Of a stretch of 64,000 nucleotides of DNA, positions 9,682 to 19,691 are shown piece by piece. Numbering within the stretch: the first letter of the stretch is position 1; every line of letters starts with the position of its first letter. Origin of the DNA: Lachnospiraceae bacterium (lineage in GTDB: Bacteria; Bacillota; Clostridia; Lachnospirales; Lachnospiraceae). The stretch is from the NCBI GenBank assembly GCA_024691125.1, contig JAILNV010000188.1, positions 1 to 64,000 on the forward strand, read 5' to 3'. Position numbers and translations under genes: made by a program. The notes under the pieces are model-generated. The model did no database searches. It saw only the letters and a list, made by a program, of their open reading frames with translations, and was not told the DNA's origin.

Positions 9682-9780
9682 CGTGTATACGTATCCTTTG
9701 CTATCCCTCCATGCGTATCTACGTATTATCTGTTTATGCGTACGTTTATTCGGATTTTATAGTCCGTGTTTACGTATTCA
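9682..9780. repeat. Degenerate repeats of a TACGTA-containing motif, ~25-29 bp spacing
   Basis: gtgtatacgtatcc (9684), gcgtatctacgtatta (9713), gcgtacgtttattcgg (9738), gtgtttacgtattcac (9766). Confidence 0.55.
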
Positions 9781-10242
9781 CTTAAGACTTTTATCTTTCG
9801 CTTCTATCCCCATCTTTATCAGCTCAACCAACCGCTCTGTCCTGTTATTCAGATAGAGATATCCCGCCAATGCTTCTATCCCTGTTGCTCTCCTGTATTC
9901 CCCAACCGTTGCATTCTTGGCTGTAGTAGGCGACTTGGCATTCCTTCCCCTTCTGTAGATTCTCTGCTCTTCTTCCGTCAGAACGCCGTTCTCCATGAGC
10001 CATCCGGCCATCTCCGACTGCGATGCCGCTTTAACTATTTCACTTGTTTTACGATGGAGCTTTGAAGCCGGGCAGTTAGCCTTCTCTACGACAACAGTTT
10101 TCACGATCAGGTCAAATACACTGTCACCTATAAACGCAAGCGCCAATGGGGAATAGCTTTCCACATCTATATCTTTCAGCCCAAAGTTTTCCTTTATACT
10201 GTCCAGCAATCCGCTTGGGGGCTCTGCTACTCCCTGCTCCAT
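9778..10242 (-). CDS. mrnC: Mini-ribonuclease 3 MrnC
   Basis: LAFIGDSVFDLIVKT...RGRNAKSPTTAKNATVGEYRRATGIEALAGYLYL. Confidence 0.93.
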   Translation of the reverse strand: MEQGVAEPPSGLLDSIKENFGLKDIDVESYSPLALAFIGDSVFDLIVKTVVVEKANCPASKLHRKTSEIVKAASQSEMAGWLMENGVLTEEEQRIYRRGRNAKSPTTAKNATVGEYRRATGIEALAGYLYLNNRTERLVELIKMGIEAKDKSLK

Positions 10243-11624
10243 ACCACGCCCTCTCTGGTATCCTTAATAACAATACCCTTATCAGCCAGCTCAGCCCTTA
10301 TGGCATCGGCTTTTGCGAAATCTCTGGCTTTCTTCGCTTCCGCCCTTTCCGCTATCTTCATCTCCACATAGCTCTTAAGCTCATCATCAACAGCCTCCTC
10401 TTCGACAGGCTTAAGCAGGTCGAGCGAGAGGACCGTATCATAGTCGTCTATGATGCTTCTCTTTGTAGCTCCGTTAAGCTCGGACTTCAGCACATCATAT
10501 AGAAGCGTTAATCCCATCGCGGTATTGCAGTCATTTCCGACAGCCAGGGCGAACTTATCGTGCCACTCTTTTACTGCATTATTGTCGATATCCCCACTGT
10601 TTTCTATTGCCGTGATCCGTTTCCTCAGCTTCTTATACGTTGAAGCTGTCTGTTCAAGCGTTTCCCACGAGAACGTAAGCGGTTTCCTGTAATGTGACTG
10701 AAGAACGAACATTCTATAGGCAATGGGATCAAATCCTTTTTTCTCAAGCAGTGAAACGGTAAGGAATTCTCCCTTACTTTTACTCATCTTACCGGTTTCA
10801 TCATTGAGATGATGCACATGGAACCAGTAATTACACCACTTATGCCCCAAATATGATTCGCTCTGCGCTATTTCATTCGTGTGATGCGGGAACATATTGT
10901 CTACACCGCCGCAATGAAGATCCAATTTCTCGCCCAAATGCTTCATGCTTATGCACGAGCACTCTATATGCCAGCCGGGGTAACCCACGCCCCACGGGCT
11001 GTCCCATTTAAGCGCCTGATCTTCGAATTTACTCTTGGTAAACCACAGAACAAAATCATTCTTATTCCGCTTATTCGCATCCTCGGTAACATCATCCCTG
11101 ACACCGACCATAAGCTCATCTTCATTCTGGTTTCCGAATACATAGTAATTCTTGAGCTTCGAAGTATCGAAATAGACGTTCTCTCCTGCCTTATATGCAT
11201 ATCCCCTTTCAAGCAGGCCTTCTATCATGTGAATAAACTCTGGAATGCAGTTTGTGGCCGGCTCTACCACATCAGGAGTCTTAATATTCAGCTTTGCACA
11301 GTCTGCAAAAAAAGCCTCGGTATAAAATGCGGCTATTTCCATAACAGACTTATGCTCACGTTTAGCGCCTTTAAGCATCTTATCTTCACCGGTATCGGCA
11401 TCGGATGCCAAATGCCCGACATCGGTTATGTTCATAACACGTTTAACATCATATCCCGAAAACCTCAATATCTTCTCCAGAACATCCTCACATATATAAC
11501 TTCTGAGGTTCCCAATATGGGCAAAATGATAAACCGTAGGCCCACACGTATACATGGATACCTTGCCGGGTTCATTAGTCACAAAATCCTCTACATTCTT
11601 TGTAAGCGAATTGTAAAGCTTCAT
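10227..11624 (-). CDS. cysS: Cysteinyl-tRNA synthetase (start taken at MKLYNSLTKN)
   Basis: CGPTVYHFAHIGNLRSY, HIECSCISMKHLG, KMSKSKG motifs; longer ORF to 11744 would overlap cysE. Confidence 0.96.
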   Translation of the reverse strand: MKLYNSLTKNVEDFVTNEPGKVSMYTCGPTVYHFAHIGNLRSYICEDVLEKILRFSGYDVKRVMNITDVGHLASDADTGEDKMLKGAKREHKSVMEIAAFYTEAFFADCAKLNIKTPDVVEPATNCIPEFIHMIEGLLERGYAYKAGENVYFDTSKLKNYYVFGNQNEDELMVGVRDDVTEDANKRNKNDFVLWFTKSKFEDQALKWDSPWGVGYPGWHIECSCISMKHLGEKLDLHCGGVDNMFPHHTNEIAQSESYLGHKWCNYWFHVHHLNDETGKMSKSKGEFLTVSLLEKKGFDPIAYRMFVLQSHYRKPLTFSWETLEQTASTYKKLRKRITAIENSGDIDNNAVKEWHDKFALAVGNDCNTAMGLTLLYDVLKSELNGATKRSIIDDYDTVLSLDLLKPVEEEAVDDELKSYVEMKIAERAEAKKARDFAKADAIRAELADKGIVIKDTREGVVWSRE

Positions 11625-11700
11625 AATATCTGTTCTCCTCTTCTTGTAGTCTTTTTCAACCGGTATTTGTATTTCAGAATCGTCCGGCGGACGAACTGTT

Positions 11701-12369
11701 TCATTTTCTGTTCTTAAGCTCCCTAAGCTCCTGCTCCAGATCAAGCAGTCTGTTCGTAAGCTCTGAATTAGCGTGTTGAAGATTGGTTATATCTTCCTTT
11801 ATGGGGTCAGGGAGATGAACCTGATCCATACTCTCTCGCGGGATCACTTCATTATCACGTTTTACAATACGTCCCGGAACTCCGACAACAGTACAGTTGG
11901 GTGGCACCTCCTCAAGAACCACCGAACCGGCGCCAATCTTAGAGTTCCTTCCGATCGTGAATGATCCTAGTATCTTCGCACCTGCGGATATCATAACATT
12001 ATCCTCTATTGTAGGATGTCTTTTACCGGTTTCTTTACCGGTACCGCCCAGTGTGACTCCCTGATAAAGAGTTACATTATTGCCTATGACGGTTGTCTCT
12101 CCTATAATAACACCGCTCCCGTGGTCAATAAAAAACCCTGTCCCTATTACGGCTCCCGGATGAATCTCTATTCCCGTTTTTCGCACAGCACGTTGTGAAA
12201 TCAGTCTGGCCAGAAAATAATGCTTCCTGTTATAAAGCCTGTGTGCTACCCTGTAGTGAAGCATTACACGAAAACTCGGATACAGAAATACCTCCATAGA
12301 CGAATGGATGGCAGGATCTCTCTCTCTTATTATGCTTATTTCCTCTTTAATGCTTTTTAAAATACCCAT
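11701..12369 (-). CDS. cysE: Serine O-acetyltransferase
   Basis: Left-handed beta-helix hexapeptides (GVIIGETTVIGNNVTLYQGVTLGGTGKETGKRHPTIEDNVMISAGAKILG). Confidence 0.95.
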   Translation of the reverse strand: MGILKSIKEEISIIRERDPAIHSSMEVFLYPSFRVMLHYRVAHRLYNRKHYFLARLISQRAVRKTGIEIHPGAVIGTGFFIDHGSGVIIGETTVIGNNVTLYQGVTLGGTGKETGKRHPTIEDNVMISAGAKILGSFTIGRNSKIGAGSVVLEEVPPNCTVVGVPGRIVKRDNEVIPRESMDQVHLPDPIKEDITNLQHANSELTNRLLDLEQELRELKNRK

Positions 12370-12417
12370 ATCGTATTAAGCTGTCTCCTCCGGATCTTGT
12401 CCTTTAACGAGCCTTAT

Positions 12418-12975
12418 TCATCCGTTTCTGTCTATATTCGCGCAACCCGGACAGCCTTCACAACCCAATACATCTCTTGCCGGCATATAACCCGCCAGCT
12501 CTCTCATCGAGCTTATCATGCATATCGCCTGGGATGATATTCCTTCGAGATTACCGGTGAATCCCAGCCCCTCCTCGGTGGTTGCTTTTATATTCACCTG
12601 TGATATCTCAATTCCCAGCGCATCTGCCACATTCCTACGCATATCATCTATGTACGGCCGCATTTTCGGATTCTGCGCAATTATCGTGGCGTCTATGTTT
12701 TCTATTATGTAATGTTCCTCTTCCAGAAGCTCACCTACATGCTTAAGAAGAGCCAAGCTGTCTGCACCTCTGTACTTTTCGTCTGTATCCGGAAAGTGAA
12801 GGCCTATATCTCCCAGCGCCGCCGCTCCCAAAAGGGCATCCATTATAGCATGCAATAGGACATCCGCATCCGAATGTCCTAAAAGCCCTTTTTCGTAAGG
12901 AATCTTAACTCCTCCTATAATAAGATCTCTGTCCGCCGCCAGGCGGTGGACATCATATCCCATACCAACACGCAT
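12418..12975 (-). CDS. ispF: 2-C-methyl-D-erythritol 2,4-cyclodiphosphate synthase
   Basis: [46 protein letters not shown]; Cys-rich C-terminal tail. Confidence 0.95.
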   Translation of the reverse strand: MRVGMGYDVHRLAADRDLIIGGVKIPYEKGLLGHSDADVLLHAIMDALLGAAALGDIGLHFPDTDEKYRGADSLALLKHVGELLEEEHYIIENIDATIIAQNPKMRPYIDDMRRNVADALGIEISQVNIKATTEEGLGFTGNLEGISSQAICMISSMRELAGYMPARDVLGCEGCPGCANIDRNG

Positions 12976-13002
12976 ATTTAAAATCTCCGTACTGTCTGTT
13001 TT

Positions 13003-14373
13003 CTACTCCTCTGCAGCCTCTGACTCCTCTTCAGCCTTTGGTTCGTCATCAGCAAGGAACAAAGACATCTCTTCCACTTCACCGGTCTTACCGATTGTAA
13101 AGAGCATATTGTATTTTCCCTTCTCATACATCAGTTGCTTTTTACCGCGAAGATACCCTGCAGTAACACCCTCTCCGTATGTCTCCTTCAGATCATCTAT
13201 TGTAGCACCAAGGCCTATTCCTTCTGCCGTCTTATACTTATCTGACGTTATATCAATCTGCGAAACTATAAATTCGCCGACATCATTCGGATTAAGATTA
13301 CTGTAGTAAACCGAATAATCATCAAATTCCTGAACATATGTCTTTGCATTATCCTTTACATCCGAAATAAGCTTGGCTGCCTTCAGCGCATCTTCTCCCG
13401 AAACTCCCATTGCGGAAGCCTTATCCATAACCGTTCCCAATGAGATTTCTCCATCAAATCCCGGAATACTTATGATATTCTTAAGATCACTGTCTTGCAT
13501 AAGATCATACAGGTCATAAAGGAAAGACCCATCCCAGTCTACCTCTGCCATATCATCGCTTCGGTAATTCATATGAATCCTGATCGTTCCGTCATCAAGC
13601 TTTGTCAGTGCGGTCAGAGAGAAAGGAGCATCACTTCCCTCTTCCTGCATCATTACTATATACAGGTCATTATAGTAAAATCCACCGTTGCAGGCCACCT
13701 TTCTGCACTCAAGCTGTTCATCAAGATACAGATACTCTTCTCCTGAATTCTTTGACAGCTTAGCCGGCTCTTTAAGATCCGAATTCTCAAGCCCAAGGTG
13801 AGCAAAAAGCACATCATTTATGTCTTCTGCCGATATACGTCCTACCAGCTCAGAAGCACCTTTTTTATCTTTTTCTTCAATGTCCAGCGGCTTTATTATT
13901 TCCGAATCCCTTTTTAAAACTTCATAAGCATTGCAGCCCTCAGGTTTCTCATAAGTACTCAACAGGAAACCATTGGAATCGGGCGAATTAAACAGATCGT
14001 TAAAATATGCTATGTCATCCTCGCGCAGAATATCATAGGTTGCATTTTCGCCAATATACGAATTAATCTCTTTCTGTCCGGCTTCTATGATGTTTTCCAC
14101 CTGATCCTCGGTGATTGGTGTACTTATCCACGGATTGTCAGCCCATGCCTCTGTCTTGTACCACTCCATTGCGGCATTGGTATTATCGATACCCTCCTGC
14201 ACTGCCGACTGTATTTCTCCGATATATGACTGCATATCATTAACCGTAGACGAAACATCCTCAATCGTCTTCGACATATTTTCAATAGCACCCGTGTCAA
14301 ATTCCGCTCCGGCACACGCGGATAAACCCAAACACATAATACCAGTCGATAATAACATAACAAGCTTTTTCAT
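13003..14373 (-). CDS. Putative lipoprotein of unknown function
   Basis: Signal peptide with lipobox (MKKLVMLLSTGIMCLGLSAC); acidic C-terminal tail. Confidence 0.75.
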   Translation of the reverse strand: MKKLVMLLSTGIMCLGLSACAGAEFDTGAIENMSKTIEDVSSTVNDMQSYIGEIQSAVQEGIDNTNAAMEWYKTEAWADNPWISTPITEDQVENIIEAGQKEINSYIGENATYDILREDDIAYFNDLFNSPDSNGFLLSTYEKPEGCNAYEVLKRDSEIIKPLDIEEKDKKGASELVGRISAEDINDVLFAHLGLENSDLKEPAKLSKNSGEEYLYLDEQLECRKVACNGGFYYNDLYIVMMQEEGSDAPFSLTALTKLDDGTIRIHMNYRSDDMAEVDWDGSFLYDLYDLMQDSDLKNIISIPGFDGEISLGTVMDKASAMGVSGEDALKAAKLISDVKDNAKTYVQEFDDYSVYYSNLNPNDVGEFIVSQIDITSDKYKTAEGIGLGATIDDLKETYGEGVTAGYLRGKKQLMYEKGKYNMLFTIGKTGEVEEMSLFLADDEPKAEEESEAAEE

Positions 14374-14456
14374 ACCGGTCCCTCCATAAGAAATTTATAT
14401 GCTATCATTATATAACGTAAACCAAATAATTAAAAGTTATAATTTAAATATTTTCC

Positions 14457-14486
14457 TTGACAATATACATATAAGGTTAGTATAAT
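14457..14486 (+). promoter_or_regulatory. tRNA-Met promoter (TTGACA-18-TATAAT)
   Basis: TTGACA 14457-14462, TATAAT 14481-14486. Confidence 0.75.
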
Positions 14487-14522
14487 AGCAAAGCGGGCTG
14501 CAAAAGGCTCATAATAAAATAT

Positions 14523-14596
14523 GGCGAGATGGCTCAACTGGCTAGAGCGTCCGGTTCATACCCGGGAGGTTGAGAGTTCAAGTCTCTCTCTCGCTA
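14523..14596 (+). tRNA. tRNA-Met (CAT anticodon)
   Basis: GGCGAGATGGCTCAACTGGCTAGAGCGTCCGGTTCATACCCGGGAGGTTGAGAGTTCAAGTCTCTCTCTCGCTA; loop TTCATAC. Confidence 0.93.
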
Positions 14597-14600
14597 TTAA

Positions 14601-14635
14601 AAAATCCCCTGAATAAATCAGGGGATTTTAATTTT
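14601..14635. terminator. Probable bidirectional terminator between tRNA-Met and rny
   Basis: AAAATCCCCTGA-ATAAA-TCAGGGGATTTT, followed by AATTTT. Confidence 0.85.
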
Positions 14636-14636
14636 G

Positions 14637-16190
14637 TTATTTAGCATAATCAGTAACACGGCTCTCTCTTATCACGTTAACCTTTATCTGTCCGGGATAC
14701 TCCATTTCTTCCTCAATCTTCTTGGATATATCCCTTGCGAGCAATACCATGTCTGCATCATTAACCTGCTCAGGAACTACCATTATCCGGACTTCTCGTC
14801 CCGCCTGAATAGCAAAAGATTTGTCAACACCCTTAAATGAATTAGTGATGTCTTCTAGCTGTTTTAATCTGTTAGTATATGTTTCTAATGTTTCTCTTCT
14901 TGCACCGGGCCTTGCAGCCGAAATAGTATCTGCAGCCTGTACCAGCACTGCAACAAGAGATTGCGGTTCTACATCTCCATGATGAGCTTCTACCGCATTG
15001 ATGATTGTTGCTGATTCCTTGTATTTTCTACACAGATCAACACCAAGCTGAATATGTGAGCCTTCCATTTCATGATCAACGGCTTTACCTATATCATGTA
15101 AAAGTCCCGCTCTTTTCGCAAGACGGACATCAACACCGATCTCCGATGCAAGAAGTCCGCTAAGAAGCGAGACTTCAATGGAATGCTTCAGCACATTCTG
15201 TCCATAGCTCGTTCTGAACTTAAGACGTCCGAGAAGCTTAATAAGTTCGGGATGAATGCCATGTACACCTACCTCAAGTGTGGCTGCCTCACCCTCTTCC
15301 CTTATCATTGTCTCCACTTCCTTCTGGGCTTTTTCAACCATCTCCTCGATCCTTGCGGGATGGATACGCCCATCAACGATAAGCTTCTCAAGTGCGATCC
15401 TGGCGACTTCACGCCTTATCGGATCAAAGCCTGACAGAACTACAGCTTCCGGTGTATCATCTATGATAAGATCAACACCGGTCATCGTCTCAAGAGTCCT
15501 TATATTACGTCCCTCTCGACCGATGATCCTTCCTTTCATTTCATCATTTGGCAACTGCACTACAGAGATCGTAGTCTCTGCTACATGATCGGCGGCGCAT
15601 CTCTGTATGGCCCCGACAACATACTCTTTCGCCTTCTTGTCAGCCTCTTCCTTCGCTCTGTTCTCAAGCTCTTTAACAAGGACGGCTGTTTCATGCTTTA
15701 CATCATCTTCAACAGTTTTTAACAGATACTCTTTTGCTTGTTCAGAGGTTAATCCGGAAATTCTTTCCAGTTCCTGTACACGTTGTTCATTAAGCTTGGA
15801 AACTTGTTCCTTCTGCTTTGCAAGCGCTTCTTCCTTCTGTGCGAAGCTGATCTCGCGTTTCTCGATTGCATCAGTTTTCTTATCAAGATTCTCTTCCTTC
15901 TGCTGCATCCGACGCTCCAATCGCTGTAGCTCTGCCCGTCTTTCCTTGGTCTCTTTCTCAATTTCATTCTTAGCTCTGATTGATTCCTCTTTAACCTCGA
16001 GCAGGCCCTCACGTTTCTTGGCTTCTGCCGTTTTCAAAGCTTCATCGATTATCTCTCTGGCTTTCTGCTCGGCATTACCAATCTTCTCTTCATCAGCTTT
16101 TCTCTTGTTCTCATATCCCGTTCTGTAGGATACAAAACACCCGACTGCAAGAAGAATTAGCGCAATTGCAATTATGATCGCATATTGCAC
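14637..16190 (-). CDS. rny: Ribonuclease Y
   Basis: N-terminal TM, long coiled coil, KH ([15 protein letters not shown]), HD domain ([15 protein letters not shown]). Confidence 0.96.
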   Translation of the reverse strand: MQYAIIIAIALILLAVGCFVSYRTGYENKRKADEEKIGNAEQKAREIIDEALKTAEAKKREGLLEVKEESIRAKNEIEKETKERRAELQRLERRMQQKEENLDKKTDAIEKREISFAQKEEALAKQKEQVSKLNEQRVQELERISGLTSEQAKEYLLKTVEDDVKHETAVLVKELENRAKEEADKKAKEYVVGAIQRCAADHVAETTISVVQLPNDEMKGRIIGREGRNIRTLETMTGVDLIIDDTPEAVVLSGFDPIRREVARIALEKLIVDGRIHPARIEEMVEKAQKEVETMIREEGEAATLEVGVHGIHPELIKLLGRLKFRTSYGQNVLKHSIEVSLLSGLLASEIGVDVRLAKRAGLLHDIGKAVDHEMEGSHIQLGVDLCRKYKESATIINAVEAHHGDVEPQSLVAVLVQAADTISAARPGARRETLETYTNRLKQLEDITNSFKGVDKSFAIQAGREVRIMVVPEQVNDADMVLLARDISKKIEEEMEYPGQIKVNVIRESRVTDYAK

Positions 16191-16321
16191 AGGGCACCTC
16201 CTTATTTAGTTTTCATTGTACATTATATAGAATACATATAGCATATGAAACACAGGATTTTACTCCTATATTCCAATCATATTCTAATCCAAAAAAATAC
16301 AACATATAAATTTTATACTTT

Positions 16322-16957
16322 TTATGATGTTATGTCAAGCAATACTTCATCAAGCAATCGTTCTGTTTTATCCATCGAAAATCCCTTTGCATACATATAC
16401 GATAGTATCTTTCGTCTCCCCGCCGGATCTGTCGCATCGGTACTTCTGCACTTTTTCATAAGTAATCTTCTCATAAGGTCTGTTTCGCCTTCTCCGGTAT
16501 CTTCATCATTCTCTTCTTCAAAGGCTAAATCTATTATTTCAGAACTTATGCCCTTTTCAAGAAGCTTCAAGCATATCTCTTTTCTGCTCCTGAGCTTCAC
16601 ATTGTTTCTTATATAATTCCGGGCATATCTGCAGTCATCTATATAACCATAGCTTTTCACATAACCTAAGGCTCTTTCAATCACCTCATCGGTATACAGT
16701 CCTTCTTTAAGCTTCCTTCTCAGCGACCTCTCCGTATAATCCCTGTTTTTCAGAAGGTTCATGGCGCGTAATATGGCTCGTTTATATACTATGTTTTCAA
16801 TGATTTCCTCTATTTTGCTTTCTTCCAGTTCTGCGAACAGCTCTATTCCGGTTTTACGTAATTCGCCTTTGTACAAAACAAAGGCGAATTCGTCGTTCAG
16901 ATATATCTTATATTTTCCTTTAATATATTCCTCTACTGCCGTCACTGTCATTTGCAC
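16322..16957 (-). CDS. recX: Regulatory protein RecX
   Basis: RecX-like helical repeats (NLLKNRDYTERSLRRKL..., YGYIDDCRYARNYI); adjacent to recA. Confidence 0.85.
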   Translation of the reverse strand: MQMTVTAVEEYIKGKYKIYLNDEFAFVLYKGELRKTGIELFAELEESKIEEIIENIVYKRAILRAMNLLKNRDYTERSLRRKLKEGLYTDEVIERALGYVKSYGYIDDCRYARNYIRNNVKLRSRKEICLKLLEKGISSEIIDLAFEEENDEDTGEGETDLMRRLLMKKCRSTDATDPAGRRKILSYMYAKGFSMDKTERLLDEVLLDITS

Positions 16958-16998
16958 TGCTCTCCCAACAATTTAGAAACTGACAAAAAGTCCGGTAT

Positions 16999-18060
16999 TT
17001 ACTCAACGGCTGAATCAGCTTCTTCAGCTTCGTCGTTTCCAATCAATCCGTAATGCTCACGTACTTTTTTCTCAACCTCGGCAAGTACCTCCGGATTCTT
17101 CTCAAAATACAGCTTGGTGTTCTCGCGTCCCTGTCCTATCTTCTGTCCTTCGTACGAATACCATGCACCGGACTTGTTAATAACATCAATTCCGGCAGCC
17201 AGATCAACAATATCTCCTATCATGGATATGCCCTTGCCGAACATTATATCAAATTCCGCTTCCTTAAACGGCGGTGCGATCTTATTCTTCACAACCTTAA
17301 CCCTTGTACGGTTACCTATAACCTCTCCGCCCTGTTTCAGTGATTCTATCCTTCTTACATCCATGCGCACAGATGAATAAAACTTAAGCGCACGGCCTCC
17401 GGTTGTTGTCTCGGGATTACCGAACATTACACCTACTTTTTCTCTCAACTGATTTATGAATATAACCGTACAATTCGACTTTGAAATGACAGCCGTGAGC
17501 TTACGCAGTGCCTGTGACATAAGACGTGCCTGAAGACCTACATGTGAATCTCCCATATCACCGTCTATCTCAGCCTTTGGAACCAAAGCAGCAACGGAAT
17601 CCACTACAATAATGTCAACTGCCCCCGAACGTACCATTGTTTCCGTAATCTCCAGTGCCTGTTCTCCGTTATCAGGCTGAGATATATACAGATTATCAAT
17701 ATCCACACCTATATTTCTTGCATATACGGGATCAAGAGCATGCTCAGCGTCTATGAAACCTGCTATACCCCCTCTCTTCTGCACCTCGGCTATCATATGA
17801 AGCGTAACTGTTGTCTTACCTGAAGATTCCGGACCATATATTTCTATTATCCTTCCCTTTGGAATACCTCCCAAACCCAAAGCTATATCCAGGCTCAAAG
17901 ACCCTGTGGGTATCGTTTCGACATTCATATGACTGGCAGTATCTCCAAGCTTCATTACCGAACCTTTTCCATACTCCTTCTCTATCTTCGACAATGCTGC
18001 TTCCAATGCTTTAAGTTTTTCTTCTTTTTCCATCTTTTTCTCCTTATCCCCTGACATCAT
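16999..18060 (-). CDS. recA: Recombinase RecA
   Basis: [59 protein letters not shown]. Confidence 0.98.
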   Translation of the reverse strand: MMSGDKEKKMEKEEKLKALEAALSKIEKEYGKGSVMKLGDTASHMNVETIPTGSLSLDIALGLGGIPKGRIIEIYGPESSGKTTVTLHMIAEVQKRGGIAGFIDAEHALDPVYARNIGVDIDNLYISQPDNGEQALEITETMVRSGAVDIIVVDSVAALVPKAEIDGDMGDSHVGLQARLMSQALRKLTAVISKSNCTVIFINQLREKVGVMFGNPETTTGGRALKFYSSVRMDVRRIESLKQGGEVIGNRTRVKVVKNKIAPPFKEAEFDIMFGKGISMIGDIVDLAAGIDVINKSGAWYSYEGQKIGQGRENTKLYFEKNPEVLAEVEKKVREHYGLIGNDEAEEADSAVE

Positions 18061-18095
18061 CAGCTATATTCCGAATATCTGTTCGTTGCATTAGT

Positions 18096-18124
18096 AATAT
18101 AAAACATCCGTTCGATAATGTCAA
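18096..18124 (-). promoter_or_regulatory. recA promoter with embedded LexA/SOS (Cheo) box
   Basis: Minus strand TTGACA-17-TATATT with CGAACGGATGTTTT in the spacer; 13/14 match to CGAACRNRYGTTYC. Confidence 0.8.
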
Positions 18125-18276
18125 GCATTTTTTGATTTTTGTTTTGAATTTTGTTTTGACCCTTGATTTCCAAACCAGATACATTAAGCCTTCATCACTT
18201 AACGTAAATAAATGTAACACAAAAAAATATGCATAATGAGATATAATCCGGACATAAAGCCGGCGTATTGCGATTC

Positions 18277-19146
18277 TTACGAGAAATTTTTCTCACTGTA
18301 ATACTCAAGGATACACATTCTGAGCATGGAAAGAGCTGCAGATGTGGCTTTGCGCCTTATTTCCATTCTGTCACCCTCGAAATTATACTTATTAACTTTA
18401 GTCTTTCCGCACACATTACATCCTATGTATACAAGTCCTACAGGTTTTTCTTCGGTACCACCGTCAGGACCTGCTATGCCTGTTGTTGACAGATTGACAT
18501 TAGCCTTGGAAGCCGAGGCACATCCCTTGACCATTTCCTTTGCCGTCTGCTCACTGACAGCTCCGTACTTAACCAATGTACTCTTTTTCACTCCAAGTCT
18601 CGAACGTTTTGCCTTGTTTGAATATGTAACAAAGCCCTCTTTAAAAACCTCTGAAGCTCCCGGAACGTCTATTATCTTAGAAGCCACCATTCCTCCTGTA
18701 CAGGATTCACAGGTAGCAAGCACAAGTGCATTGGTACTTAACAGCTCAACAACAGACTGTTCAAGCGTAGTATCCTTATCTGTAGCATAGATATTCAGGC
18801 CAAATCTGCTCTTTATCTCCTTAACGACAGGCTTGCACAGCTTCTTGGCGCTGTTATCTTCTTCATCCTCTGCTTCAAGAATAATATGTACATCACCCGG
18901 AAATGCTTCAATACTTATCCTGGGGTTTGAGGACTGAGCCAGATCTTTAACGGCATTACGGACTTCCTTTTCCTTCATTCCGCATATTTTGAAATGCTTT
19001 ACAAATCTTCCGTTCTGTTCGGATTCCGAAATATCCTCATCTACAACAGCCGTTTTTACAGCTGCCGTGCCTGCCGGCTCTATATCCGAATCGTTTCTTC
19101 CTTTTATCTTATCCTTTGACATAGCTAAATCCTCTCCGTTTATCAA
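18277..19146 (-). CDS. CinA-like protein (KH-like region + C-terminal CinA/PncC domain), lacking the MoaB-like N-terminal domain
   Basis: ATCESCTGGMVASKIIDVPGASEVFKEGFVTYSN..., STTGIAGPDGGTEEKPVGLVYIG; only 289 aa. Confidence 0.85.
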   Translation of the reverse strand: MINGEDLAMSKDKIKGRNDSDIEPAGTAAVKTAVVDEDISESEQNGRFVKHFKICGMKEKEVRNAVKDLAQSSNPRISIEAFPGDVHIILEAEDEEDNSAKKLCKPVVKEIKSRFGLNIYATDKDTTLEQSVVELLSTNALVLATCESCTGGMVASKIIDVPGASEVFKEGFVTYSNKAKRSRLGVKKSTLVKYGAVSEQTAKEMVKGCASASKANVNLSTTGIAGPDGGTEEKPVGLVYIGCNVCGKTKVNKYNFEGDRMEIRRKATSAALSMLRMCILEYYSEKNFS

Positions 19147-19691
19147 TGCTTGTCTGTTTTAAGCACGGCTCTGTTTTTATAAATGTAATCTATCAGTGAA
19201 ACCACTGTAAGTATCAGTGCTATCCAGGTTAAAATGACTGTGACTATCCTGAAAAAAGGAAGATCGACGTCACCTATCATAAATCCTATCATTATCATCT
19301 GAAATACAGTCTTGAACTTCCCCCAATAACTTGCGGCGATCACAACTCCGTTATCAGATGCAACAAGCCGCAGACCACTGATAATAAATTCCCTGCTTAT
19401 GATAACTATTGCCATCCACTCTTTAAGAGCTCCGTTTGCTACCAGACATATTAGCGCAGAGCACACAAGCAGCTTATCTGCCAACGGATCCATAAACTTG
19501 CCAAAATTCGTTACAAGACCATATTTTCTTGCAATCTTTCCGTCAAAAAGATCGGTAAAACTTGCAATAATAAATATCGCAAGAGCTATCCATTTATGAA
19601 ATCCCTGCGGAATATCAACAAGCATAAAAAAAACAAAGAAAGGGATCATTATAACTCTTAGAATTGTTAACCTGTTAGGCAGATTCATCAC
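19143..19691 (-). CDS. pgsA: CDP-diacylglycerol-glycerol-3-phosphate 3-phosphatidyltransferase
   Basis: MNLPNRLTILRVIMIPFFVF, CDP-alcohol transferase motif DLFDGKIARKYGLVTNFGKFMDPLADK. Confidence 0.93.
   Translation of the reverse strand: MMNLPNRLTILRVIMIPFFVFFMLVDIPQGFHKWIALAIFIIASFTDLFDGKIARKYGLVTNFGKFMDPLADKLLVCSALICLVANGALKEWMAIVIISREFIISGLRLVASDNGVVIAASYWGKFKTVFQMIMIGFMIGDVDLPFFRIVTVILTWIALILTVVSLIDYIYKNRAVLKTDKH

Noticed and set aside
11625-11744. N-terminal extension of the cysS ORF
   Set aside because: The 40-aa extension overlaps cysE and has no homology pattern; the standard start MKLYNSLTKN at 11624 fits.
15607-16128. Plus-strand ORFs antisense to real genes (for example 15607-16128, 27227-27982, 53041-53712, 56081-56866)
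   Set aside because: Shadow ORFs of strongly coding minus-strand genes; low-complexity or Ser/Cys/His-rich translations and no start signals.
18115-18175. T-rich TTTTGTTTTGA repeats upstream of recA
   Set aside because: Short low-complexity sequence beyond the -35; no clear structure or motif.
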